From assembly GCA_009363875.1 (NCBI GenBank), contig CM018680.1:12035625-12099624 (forward strand): a stretch of DNA of 64,000 bases, given 5' to 3'. The stretch is from Mikania micrantha (lineage: Eukaryota; Streptophyta; Magnoliopsida; Asterales; Asteraceae). Below the pieces are notes generated by a model that saw only the letters and a list, made by a program, of their open reading frames with translations, had not been told where the DNA came from and made no database searches. This document shows positions 33,174 to 43,383 of the stretch, in pieces (the first letter of the stretch is position 1; each line of letters opens with the position of its first letter). A program made the translations under genes and the position numbers.

Positions 33174-35987
33174 TGTCACACCCCCAAATTCCCACTCGTG
33201 GTGTCAGTCCATGTGGGTGTGACGTGGCTAGGATCACAGCTCATGGTCATATAGAACAACTCTATATGAGTTACACAATCACACAGATTTGTAAAATAAC
33301 ATAGTTTCATTAATTTGCAGCGGAAAATGAGTTCATCATAAATAAACAAGTTGCAGCGGAAAGTAATTGTTTCATAGACACTACAAAAGTTTAAACTGTT
33401 TTACAACACATCCAATTCACACAATGCGTAGGACACGAGTCTACATGCAGGCCAGACTCTTAAGGCTTCCTTGTGCGCATCCAAGCGTATGCTGCATTAG
33501 TTGCCTGAGAATACATGCGAAAAGTGTCAACTAAAAAGTTGGTGAGTTCACAGGTTTTCACAACATATGAGTCATATATCTAAAACAGTTGCATTGTATT
33601 CTCACCCCAATAGTTTAGCAAAGCAGTTAAAGAGTAAAAGTGGGGCCGTAAACTCTGAGTTTGTGAAATGCGTTAGCTCAATAGAGTAGTGTAGCTCGCC
33701 GGCTAGTAATCACCTATATCACGTAGGTGTTATGAGTTTGTGTTCACATATGCGGGTCTCACAGGACCGTGTTTAGTGTTCAACAACTCCAAGTTGTTGG
33801 TGGGTCGAGTTGATCGTGTTCGACCGTGTTGACCGTGTTAGACCTAACGACCAGTTCGTGACGGTTTGGATCAAGTGTTCGCGTAATTGTGCGGTTTAGT
33901 GTCGTGTGAAGTGTACGGATACCAAAATCATTCCCATGAGGAAACTTACTATTTATAGTAAGTTTCTATTTTAGGAAAGTTTCCTTATTTAGCAAGTAAT
34001 GCATAAATCCATATTCCGATTATTCTAACATGCATATTTATCCTAAATGAGCATGTTATCACATAGCACATAGTTACACGTAACCGGTTTAACATAGTTT
34101 GCGCGTAAAAGTTTCCATATTTAGAAAGTTGCATAAACAAGCACATTTCATCAAGTTTAACAACCAATATCATCTAACATCCTTATCTTAGTCCTAAATA
34201 GTTCTTTAATCAGGATCGTTACGATTAACATGTAACAAATCATTGACTTAGCAAAATAAAGTTACTATATTTAGTAACTTATGAAAATAACCAAAGTCAA
34301 GTCTCCCAACAACAAAATCCTTTCAATATCATCATGAAATCACTAAATAAACATGTTAGACTCAAGACATTATCATACATATCGTCCATTTGCAAACTTG
34401 TGGCAAAAAGTTACTATTTATAGTAACATTCATGCATTTCATGCTTTTGACAATACTAACCATTCAAGTTCATCAAATAATCACCATTTAACTCCTAAAC
34501 ATCATTTTCAAGCATAACATATGGACCTAAACATACAATATGGTTATTTTATCAAAAACACATACTTAGTAACATTAAAGTTACTATATTTGGTAATAAT
34601 CCCCAAATGACCATATCTTGACATAGTTAGCCACTCTAACCTTGCAAATCATCATCAAAATACATCTAGCAACATTTCAATGTCAAACATTACTTAGATC
34701 ATCATGGATCATTCATGCATGTTGATTAATGTAGCCATAACACCATTTCATAACTTAAAAGTTACTATTATTAGAAAGGTTCACCAAAATCATAGTTCTA
34801 ACCATTTTAACACAATCTCATCATGAGTTAACCTTCTAACATCATCAATAAACATCTACAATCATTCAAAATCTTCCCAATACTCATAGATCATACATGC
34901 ATGTTGATAAAAGTAGCCATTTATTAGCAAAATCAATAAATCACCATGGTTTTCAAATAAGATCATCATAGTTCATCATCAAATCATTAAATCAGTAATG
35001 AACACCTTCAAATACAGATCTAATCTATCAATATCTCGTGATAATGGGTGTGATGGTGATGTCTGTGGGTATTACCCCTTGCATGTGTGCTCATATGCGA
35101 TTTTAAGGAGTTTTGACCATAGAAACTACCTCCAAGGCTTCTTTGGAGCTTGAATGTTGATGGAACAGAGATGGGAGGCTTCGAGAACTCCTGGGATTGC
35201 CTTCACAGCAGCTCCAAGTCGTTCAAATGGTGGTTGGTGGCTTCAAGTTCACCTCAAGCCTTCAAGAGCTTCAATGGTTCTTCCCAATGATGGCAATGGC
35301 TTCTAAGAGGGTTATGGTAGTGTAGCAGAGGGCAAATAGTCGAGAAGAAGGATCTTAGTCGCGAGAAATCGGTGAAGGGGGTAACAGAAATGATTAACAT
35401 TGGTTTTATAAAGATTTTTGCGTGTTGGGGTCGTCGCGTACCGCGGAGGCTGCCCAAAAAGCAACCCCGCGTACCGCGGCGATTAAAATAATCATTCTGT
35501 TCCCGAAACACGCCGCGTACCGCGGTGGTGGAAGTTGATCGGTCGTCGCGTACCGCGACTCTTTTTGGAGAATTCAAATTCTCCCGCTCGAGCTCCGCGT
35601 ACCGCGGGAGCCCAATTGGGTGCCCATCGCGTACCGCGATGGATCTCGGTTGAGCCCAATAAGCCCAATTTCATTGTTTTGAACCGAATCTTTCGTATTT
35701 CTCGAATACGATCATCGTTTCTCGACACCTAGGCCTCGTTCTAGCTAAATTAGGTTCACCCGAACCTAAGTGCGGTGTTTTTGTGCTACAGTTTGACCTG
35801 TCCACCAACGTTCGTTATTCAAGACACGTGCGAGTGTTGTGCGATAATTCCCTGAATTATCGGTGTGTTCAGACTGTTGTGCCACGTGTCACACTAATGC
35901 AATTACTCTAGTTCCACGTATGAAATAATAATAAACATTATTATTAAAATAATAGAATTGTTGACCTGGAATTTACGAGGTGTCACA
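33174..35987 (-). repeat. 5' LTR of the truncated gypsy element
   Basis: This 2814-bp LTR starts tgtcacaccc and ends gtgtcaca on the plus strand, and is closely similar to the solo LTR at 21543-24617. It lacks about 300 bp near 33557; the joint at ggtttt suggests a microhomology deletion. It carries about 50 bp (34782-34835) lost from the other copy. It holds the same cgcgtaccgcg block and the same agttacta palindromes. Confidence 0.92.
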
Positions 35988-38536
35988 ATATCAGCACACA
36001 TGGCATGTTAGCAGATCCACTTACTAAAGGTCTACCGCCCAAAGTATTCAATGATCATATAACTAATATGGGTATCAAGCGAGACCTTATATAGTTGTCA
36101 TGTAAACACTTTAGGATATTAGTTACCTACTTCACTCAAATATAAAGTTTGTCTATATTTATATATTTATGTGCATTATTATGGTTATCTTAGACAAACA
36201 TAGTATTTACCACCTAACCTATAAACTTAAGATGATATCATTTTTATAATCGACAGGGGTCTTGTGTTGATTATAATGCTATCGACTATATCAGTTTGCT
36301 TTGGTATTATCATAAGAAGGTTTAATGAATATGATGAATTTTATTCACTTGGCCAATTAATGTTATATTACATATATTTATTAATGTATTGTCAAATGTT
36401 TAGCAGCCAAGTGGGAGAATGTAAGAATATATTAAATGGCTTTTAACCATTTGAAAATTATGACCCTTACACTTAAGATATCTAATTTGATGGAAGTTGA
36501 TATCTTAAGGGTCTATTATGTAAAATGGTGGTTTATTGATTTAATTGTCTTTTGCCCCAATTTCATCATTCATGTTCTTACTTTCATTTTTAGAAGTTCT
36601 CTGCATATTTTTAAACATAGAACATAAAGAACATAACACCATCAAGAGGAATTTGATCCATCAAGAGTGACAAATAGACTTTTAATCACAGGAATCATCA
36701 TGGCATCCTCTTCTACTAATAATATTGAAGCATCTCCTTCAAGTAAGTATTTGTAACCCTAATCTTATGATGTTAAATTGATTTGGGACTTGTATGATGT
36801 TCATATGTGGATGGGATACACTTGGAAGGCCATCCTGATTTGTTCTTTCAACATTAAGCATTGATATTGTCCTACACTGACAATTTGTTTGTTTTGGATA
36901 GGATTATTTGCTTAAGGAGGACTCTAGGTATGGTTAATCTATTTTACAATTGTTTGTCTACCTTTTACCCGCTTCCCACATGACGTAGTTGAAGATAGAA
37001 TAAAGAAGAAGATAGATTTATTAGATATGTTGATGTTGAACACAAACTTCAAGATTTTACCACCTGAGAACATAAAAATGCAGCCACATTGACAAGGTCT
37101 ATCTAATATGTATTTATTAAACTTTTATTTATTTCTGAATAAGTTCAATCAGATTGAACTTCAGTTCCTCCTTCTTACTATGGGATTTATTTAGTATAAC
37201 TATGAGATTTCTATAATATAAGAGGAACCTTAATGAGATTTTTTAGTTCTTCAAACATCAAATTTACAATCAATAGGAAAAACTTTGCAGATATGAAATT
37301 ATGGAAGATTATAGAGGTGCCTGTGCTTATATTTAATCTACTTGTAATATTTGATTCCTTTTCATTAAGCTCTACTTACAAGCTAGTTTGTTGTTTAATC
37401 GGTTCTTTAATGATTCTTAAGGTTTAATTAAGGTTTATATTGAAAGCGATTTTGAGTACGTAATGTTATCAATTTCAAGTTTAGAGGTTATTTGGGGGTT
37501 TTTATTTAGAATATGAGTAATTTTTTTTGTCAAAACCCGTTCTCACCCGGAGTAGAATTAATTTTTTTAAATAACATGTCTTGACCCATTTTATTGATAG
37601 GTAACATATGGCTTAAAAGGTGCGTTCGTTTCTATAAAATTGTCCTTTTGAATATTTTGATTTTATTACGAATAACTAATTACTGATATAGATCACTTGT
37701 TTTTTAATGTTGTGGTGCATTTTCCATCTAAATTATATTACCAATTCTAATTTGCAGGTTTTTATTTATTGTTTTTGGTTGTTGATAAGTGGTGGCACAT
37801 TACCATTTAATCGTATTCTTTGTAGGCATAAAAGTTTTCTTTGGAAAATTTTTTTATTTAATTATGAATTACTTGATTTTTTTCCATGTTGAGGCATTTT
37901 TTTAGATTACATTACAAAAGTCAATTTTGCATATTTTGATTATTTTGCGTGAAAGACTGACCGTGGTCCAAACAATGTGTTTTTCTTGTATAAAGAGTTT
38001 TTTTTGAATAATTTGTTTTCTTTTTCCCAGATTGCATTGCAAAGTCAATTTTGCATATATATTTTTTTAATTTTGTGTGGAAGGCTGATATTTAGATGAA
38101 ACGGCGGTCCAAACAAGAATGGGCTCTTGCAAAGAAGGAAGATATTGAAGAGTTGAAGAAGAAAAATGATGCTAAAAGGAAGTTGATATTCAGTAGGACT
38201 AAGCAATATAGCAAAGAGTGCGAGTCTTAGGTATGATTATATGGTTGACTATTTGTAGGTCATTGGAATAATAAATGAGTTGTAGTTGTAAGTGCACTTG
38301 TCATCACTAGAAAACTAGACATTTTTTAGATGAACCGTTCTAACCAAAATCACATTAATCATTTTTAGATAGCCTATTGTTGCCCAAAATCATTTGTCAA
38401 AACCCCTTCTGACCCAAACGAAAATTATTGTTTTTTAAAATAAGTCATCTTAACCTGAACTTGTTTTGACATGCCCTCATTCTGACTTGCTACCCAATCC
38501 GTACAACCATTTTGCCAGGATGAGTCTAAATAATGA
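35988..38536 (+). repeat. Second copy of copia 3' end and flank (tandem duplicate of 24618-27515)
   Basis: The sequence is nearly identical to 24618-27515 apart from point changes and the single rather than doubled 349-bp unit. It contains the copia RNase H end (stop TAG at 36092-36094), the copia 3' LTR from 36420 with ATG at 36700, the unidentified coding-like segment at 36943-37092, and the L7-like exon. After aataatga at 38536 the two copies part. Confidence 0.92.
38096..38230 (+). pseudogene. Ribosomal protein L7 (uL30)-like relic exon, second copy
   Basis: Same as 27075-27209 but starting ATGAAACGG instead of ACGCAACGG. An acceptor-like tttag precedes it and a donor-like ag|gtatga follows. 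It encodes the KQEWALAKKEDIEELKKK and RKLIFSRTKQYSKE blocks, then stops at TAG 38228-38230. It is kept as well as its twin, which reflects a recent duplication rather than selection. Confidence 0.6.
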
Positions 38537-39553
38537 ATTAGTGATTTCTTCGAAATAACTTTTGAAAAATAGGGTGTTACAGTTAGAGATTTACGTGTGG
38601 GTTTCCTACTAGTGTGTGTGTGTATATATATATTAAATCAAGCTAAACCACGAGTTGAGCCAATGAGTCCAGCATCAAGATGAGCTCGTGCCAAGCTAAC
38701 CCTGGCTCGGGTTCGGCTCATTTTAAAATGCAAGCTGGGGTCCTCAAGGAAATAAAAGTTATTATCATCTTGTGATTTGTAACAGGGCTAACCTAAGAAG
38801 GATAGATTGAAAAGATTAGATAACGAGTTATTTGGAATTAAAAATTGTTTTGGTCTATCCGAAACCCGACTCGATCCGAAAATCAAAATATATTATCTGA
38901 CCCAAACAACCCGAAAAACCATGATTTTTACATGTGAATAACCCGAATAAACCGGGTTTATTCAGATATCCGACCTGAAAAACAGTTTTTAAATATCTGA
39001 AACCCGACCCGACCTGAATCTAAAATCATACTATCCGACCCAAAACACCCAAATTAGATTTCGGATGAAGTTTTTTCGGGTTTCGGCGTTAAGCATCCCT
39101 AGCGGTACGAAAAGAGAGGTCGTGATGATATCATCTACGTCCGTACCGCTCCTCGTGGAGTAGATCCCGCATCCAACCAAGTCTTTGAACAGGGAACGGG
39201 AGGCCAGCCGGGCCATGAGCACGATTTTGAACACCAGTATTTATAACTTACAAGTCTTTAATCTTTAGCAAGCATCTTGGTAGGTGAAGTAATAAAATTT
39301 ATTGCACTTAAAAAAAAAAGGTTAAGCTGTAATAAATAAATGAAGAGAGAAATTTTTGGCACATTATCACGCGTCTAGAACTTTTTTGACCAGTCAATCG
39401 AATGAAGCTGCCAAACATAATTTCCAGGCTGCTACTACTTCTTTTCCACGATAGTTTCATGGGGAATATATAGTTTTCATATGCCGTTCAAAAAAAAAAT
39501 TTAATTTTCATATAAATCACATCCCATTTTCAATTTCAAGATCCATCTACAAA
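38537..39553. other. Non-coding stretch with simple and cccgacc-type repeats
   Basis: A gt/ta microsatellite lies at about 38612-38634. From about 38860 to 39060 the words cccgac, cccgaa and gacccaaa recur in a loose pattern common in plant repeats. No gene is supported. Confidence 0.5.
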
Positions 39554-39730
39554 ATGAATCAAGATTCTCAAAATCTCCTGACAAACCATGACCCTGATGA
39601 TGATCAACCACCGTCTCTCAGAGCTGTGAGATCGTTAGAAATTTCTCAACTTTCCGGTGCCCCCGATCACTTTGCTAATGATGAAATACCGTCTACTCTT
39701 AATGTAATTAATGTATTTTGTGCTTTGTAA
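39554..39730 (+). CDS. Small ORF or possible first exon, unknown
   Basis: ATG at 39554 opens 58 codons (MNQDSQNLLTNHDPDDDQPP, then SLRAVRSLEISQLSGAPDHF). The composition is protein-like, acidic and polar, unlike the AT-rich surroundings. A donor-like aat|gtaatt lies near codon 50, so it could be a first exon of a gene whose remainder is lost or displaced. A TATA-like tatatag lies about 85 bp upstream. No family was recognised. Confidence 0.3.
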   Translation: MNQDSQNLLTNHDPDDDQPPSLRAVRSLEISQLSGAPDHFANDEIPSTLNVINVFCAL

Positions 39731-39737
39731 CTTAAAG

Positions 39738-39740
<3 letters not shown>

Positions 39741-39812
<72 letters not shown>
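39741..39812. repeat. (AT)n microsatellite
   Basis: About 70 bp of almost pure AT dinucleotide repeat. Confidence 0.95.
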
Positions 39813-39813
<1 letters not shown>

Positions 39814-41094
39814 TTGCTTTTGTTGCTAAAATTACATCTTAACTTTCATCTTGACACCATATATACGCCATGTATGACTATACATCGCTCGTATTTAATT
39901 CATACAGGTCATATATACTGCTCGTATAATGTATGCTGGTCAAACACTTGCGTACCCTCTCTGACATTCTCTGACTTGAGTATGCATGAAATGTGGAGAG
40001 GATGATGGATAACGTAAAATTGGATCTTTATACGAAATGATTGTGCTTGCAATTCGCCAACTTGGAAATGACAATTATATAATGTAGCAAGTGCTTTTGG
40101 TATGACCTTAAAGAAAATTACATAGAAACTTAGTATTATTATCAGTTGTGAGGGACAAATGAATCATTGATGGTTTAATAAATTAACACTTTAGCAAGAT
40201 GATTAATATTTGTTGAATCACGGCTAAATACGTTAGTAGAAACAAAATATAAATAGGAAAAGAAACAATGTTCGTTAATAGATGAGGTTTATAATGGTTT
40301 ATTAGATGAAGTGGTACATAATACAAGAATAAATGAATGTAGGTTCAAAGTGTCTTATATTTTTACAATGTAACTCTTCAAGAATAATTATATTCGAACA
40401 ATTAATCAATTCTCTCAGATCATGTCGAGACAATTGTAAACTAAGAAGTTTATCGAAACTAATTTGTCCAATTCTTTTCAGCTCGTAAGAAAAATATATT
40501 ACGTTTGTATTTTGGAGACACAAAGAAAAAGATATGACTAGTATTCGACAAATATTAATCACAAATGTAGTCAAGTGAGTAACAATGACTAAAGGGAAAA
40601 CCAATCGATGAAATGCACTAGTAAAACAATGATCCACAAAGAATGAGACCAATTATGTTTTAAGGAAGTTTAAGACATATTAGAGTTTATATAAGATAAT
40701 TAAATGAATATTTTACAAATTATCGATGACAATATGTTGTCTTGATAAACTTTTTTAACCTATTGTTTGAGTTTATTATAGTTATATGTCTCAAATGCTT
40801 AAGGATTTGAGAATAGGGATGTAATCCCTAGGGTTTTTCGTTACGAATTCGAATATTGTAATCGTGTTTAATTCGAAATATATAAAAGTATTGAATGTTC
40901 TTTGAAAACATTTGTATTCATAAGTCTATAGATTTATATATATTTAAATGATTATACTATTAATAATACAAAACAAAATCTAAGATTTTATAAATTTCAT
41001 AAAAGTCATAATTCTTATAAGGCTTAAAAAGTCATAATCAGTTACAATAAAATAATACCATTTTATTAGCAAATAAACAATTATTAAGTTTATA
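39813..41094. other. AT-rich non-coding DNA
   Basis: No supported gene. An open stretch on the minus strand at 40302-40652 is AT-driven and has no recognisable domain. Confidence 0.5.
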
Positions 41095-41287
<193 letters not shown>

Positions 41288-41579
41288 GAAGGTGTATAGA
41301 TAAAACAATTTAATACAACAACAAACTTTATTTGGAAATAATAAAGCAATAAGAAGAATTCTTATAAGATATACCATGCCAAGAATATGTAATAATAACT
41401 AATTATGATTGATTTAAAATAATAAATGTAAAATAAATAGAAACTTATACAGCTTTTAGTTAATAAGACATTATCAAAAATTAAAAAAACTTTTTATCCA
41501 TTTTTACATAAAATAAATAGACTAGATAAAATATAGGGACTAGTTAAAAGTCGCTTTTAGTTTTATAAAACTATTAAAC

Positions 41580-42435
41580 GAAAATGGTCAATGTGAGAAA
41601 CATGAGGGGGGTTGGGCTGTCGTTTTTGAGTCTTCTTCTTCCCCTCCCCCGATCAAACCTTCGAGGCTCAATGGGAGCCTGCCAAACTCACACCTAACGC
41701 ATTTAAAAAAATTGAAATTCAAAAGCATACGCGTATTCCTTTCAATCAGAGTCCTAATCACTCAATTAATTCTAAAAATAATTGATCCTAGACGCGTTAA
41801 TCACAACTGTAATTAACCGGGTATTCCTAATGCTAAATCGAATAAAACATAATCATGTTAACCGAATCAAACACATAGAAACAATCACGTTCTTCTTCTG
41901 ACTCAAACGAAACCAAAATCAATCTCTGATAATCCCTAAAACGAAGAATCAATCGGGAGGTTCAACCACGACCTGTGAATCAGTCGATTGTCTCCAATCT
42001 GATAGCATAACAAGTGATTCTTAGCATCAATCTACTCGTTTTAAAGTAAGCATCAATAGCCCTATACTTTTAAGGGCTCATGATCCTTTAGTCGCGCGAA
42101 TTGGATCTGAAATTGGGATTAGGGTTTATACGACTACATCACCGATTTATATATCAATATAAGTTTAATTGGATTCCAAACCTTTTAGTGTACCACTCCC
42201 TCAGCCCAACGGTAAGATTCGCGTCAGCTGAGGGGAGTGGCGCGGGTTCTAGGCTCTTAGCCATGCCCTGAAACCTATCGAGCCGCCGTCCCACCACTAT
42301 TTCGATAAACCATGACCATGTGTCCTTGACTATATTTAGTGACCAAACCTTACACTACTACGAATACCATAAAAATCAACATACATCATGCGTATTCAGT
42401 TGCAATAAACATTATGGGTATGTCTGGTTATGTTT
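41580..42435 (-). repeat. Antisense gypsy LTR remnant
   Basis: The stretch near 42280-42340 (ccgtcccaccactatttcg, then ataaaccatgaccatg) matches the reverse complement of 1485-1530 in the Tekay-type LTR. After the SIRE-type insertion the match resumes at 54495 (ccatggtttatgctc against the reverse complement near 1340). So this is an old LTR piece in reverse orientation that later received the second SIRE-type element. The left limit is uncertain. An inverted repeat, ccactccctcagc with gctgaggggagtgg, lies at about 42193-42240. Confidence 0.6.
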
Positions 42436-43266
42436 TGTAAAGACTAATAAAGGCTGATGCTCACCAAACTTCTTGTTTTGTCTAAGTATAAGAGTCTCTC
42501 TGAATAAACACCTTCGGAAGGAAGAAGTGAGTCTTCGGAAGCAACATTGCTTCCGAAGGATAACTGATTCCTGCCAAAGGTTGTACAAGACAACTGCTTC
42601 CGAGGAATCCTCTTATGCTCGGAAGACAAAGACTTCCGAGGAATCTTCTTCTGCATTCAAGACAAAGACTTCCGAGGTTTATCCTCTGACAAAGACTGTA
42701 GCAGCTTACTCTCATAGTACAAAAGGTACTGACACAAGACATGCTGGTCTGAGTAAAGACAAAGACAACATGTAATGAGTCAGATAAAGCGCCTTACCTC
42801 TCCCATGCTGCATTAAATGCAAAAGATCATCTGAAGCCTTGAAGATCAACAACATTAAATGTCTTTTGTATTTAATAGTTCTTTGTAAAGTCAATATCTA
42901 TTAATGTAATGATCATGACTGAGTGTCTTAGCCTGTTAAGACACTCAACATACTAGAATAAGCTTTACTTTATGTACTTGTCTAGTATACCCAACTTGTA
43001 TTCCTAAGTGTATACGGTTGTAGCCTCGGCTATATAACCTCCCAATGTATTGTTGCTTGAAGTGTGCTTGCTTGTATACTTCCACTTTGAGAGAAATATA
43101 TCCTTGAGCTTGAATTATTCTTGTGTTCTTAATATTGTTCAAAGATTATTATTGTGTCACTTTGAGTGAAATTGTGAGATCATTCTAACAGAACATTCCG
43201 CATCTGTTAGAATTAAGTAAGAAATACTTGTGAAGTGTTGTTTAGAGATAACAACCCGATCCTACA
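42436..43266 (+). repeat. 5' LTR of the second SIRE-type element
   Basis: It begins tgtaaagac and ends gatcctaca. A TATA box, ctatataa (43030-43037), sits about 595 bp in, preceding the likely transcript start. The first 260 bp carry about seven copies of a ttcggaag/cttccga motif. Confidence 0.95.
43030..43037 (+). promoter_or_regulatory. TATA box of the second SIRE-type LTR
   Basis: ctatataa in the R-proximal part of the 5' LTR, with downstream leader sequence to the primer site at 43269. It is likely to drive the genomic transcript. Confidence 0.6.
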
Positions 43267-43268
43267 AG

Positions 43269-43280
43269 TGGTATCAGAGC
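43269..43280 (+). other. Primer binding site, tRNA-iMet
   Basis: tggtatcagagc two bases after the 5' LTR, complementary to the 3' end of initiator-methionine tRNA. Confidence 0.93.
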
Positions 43281-43383
43281 TTTTGGCTCTTGAACTTGAC
43301 TGACTAATCATCATCAAGTTACCAGTTCTATTTCTTATAAACCCTCATAGTATTAACACTCATATTTTCTGTGTCTGTTCAAG

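Larger units (their letters stand above)
27537..35987 (-). mobile_element. Truncated Ty3/gypsy element (Tekay-type) with 5' LTR
   Basis: On the minus strand the order is 5' LTR (33174-35987), tRNA-iMet primer site, an N-terminal coiled-coil ORF, gag with zinc knuckles, protease, reverse transcriptase, RNase H and integrase. Reverse transcriptase before integrase defines gypsy. The pol end is cut off inside the chromodomain region by the junction at 27536, so the polypurine tract and 3' LTR are missing. The target-duplication base run atatc follows the 5' LTR at 35988-35992, the same site as for the solo LTR at 21543-24617. It is therefore the full-length form of that same insertion. Confidence 0.9.

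Noticed and set aside
40302..40652. 116-codon minus-strand open frame
   Set aside because: AT-rich, with no domain, no good start context, no neighbouring exon and no conservation visible in the window.
42473..42775. 100-codon open frame in each SIRE-type LTR
   Set aside because: It lies wholly inside the LTR, is Ser/Lys-rich because of the ttcggaag words, and precedes the TATA box, so it is unlikely to be translated.
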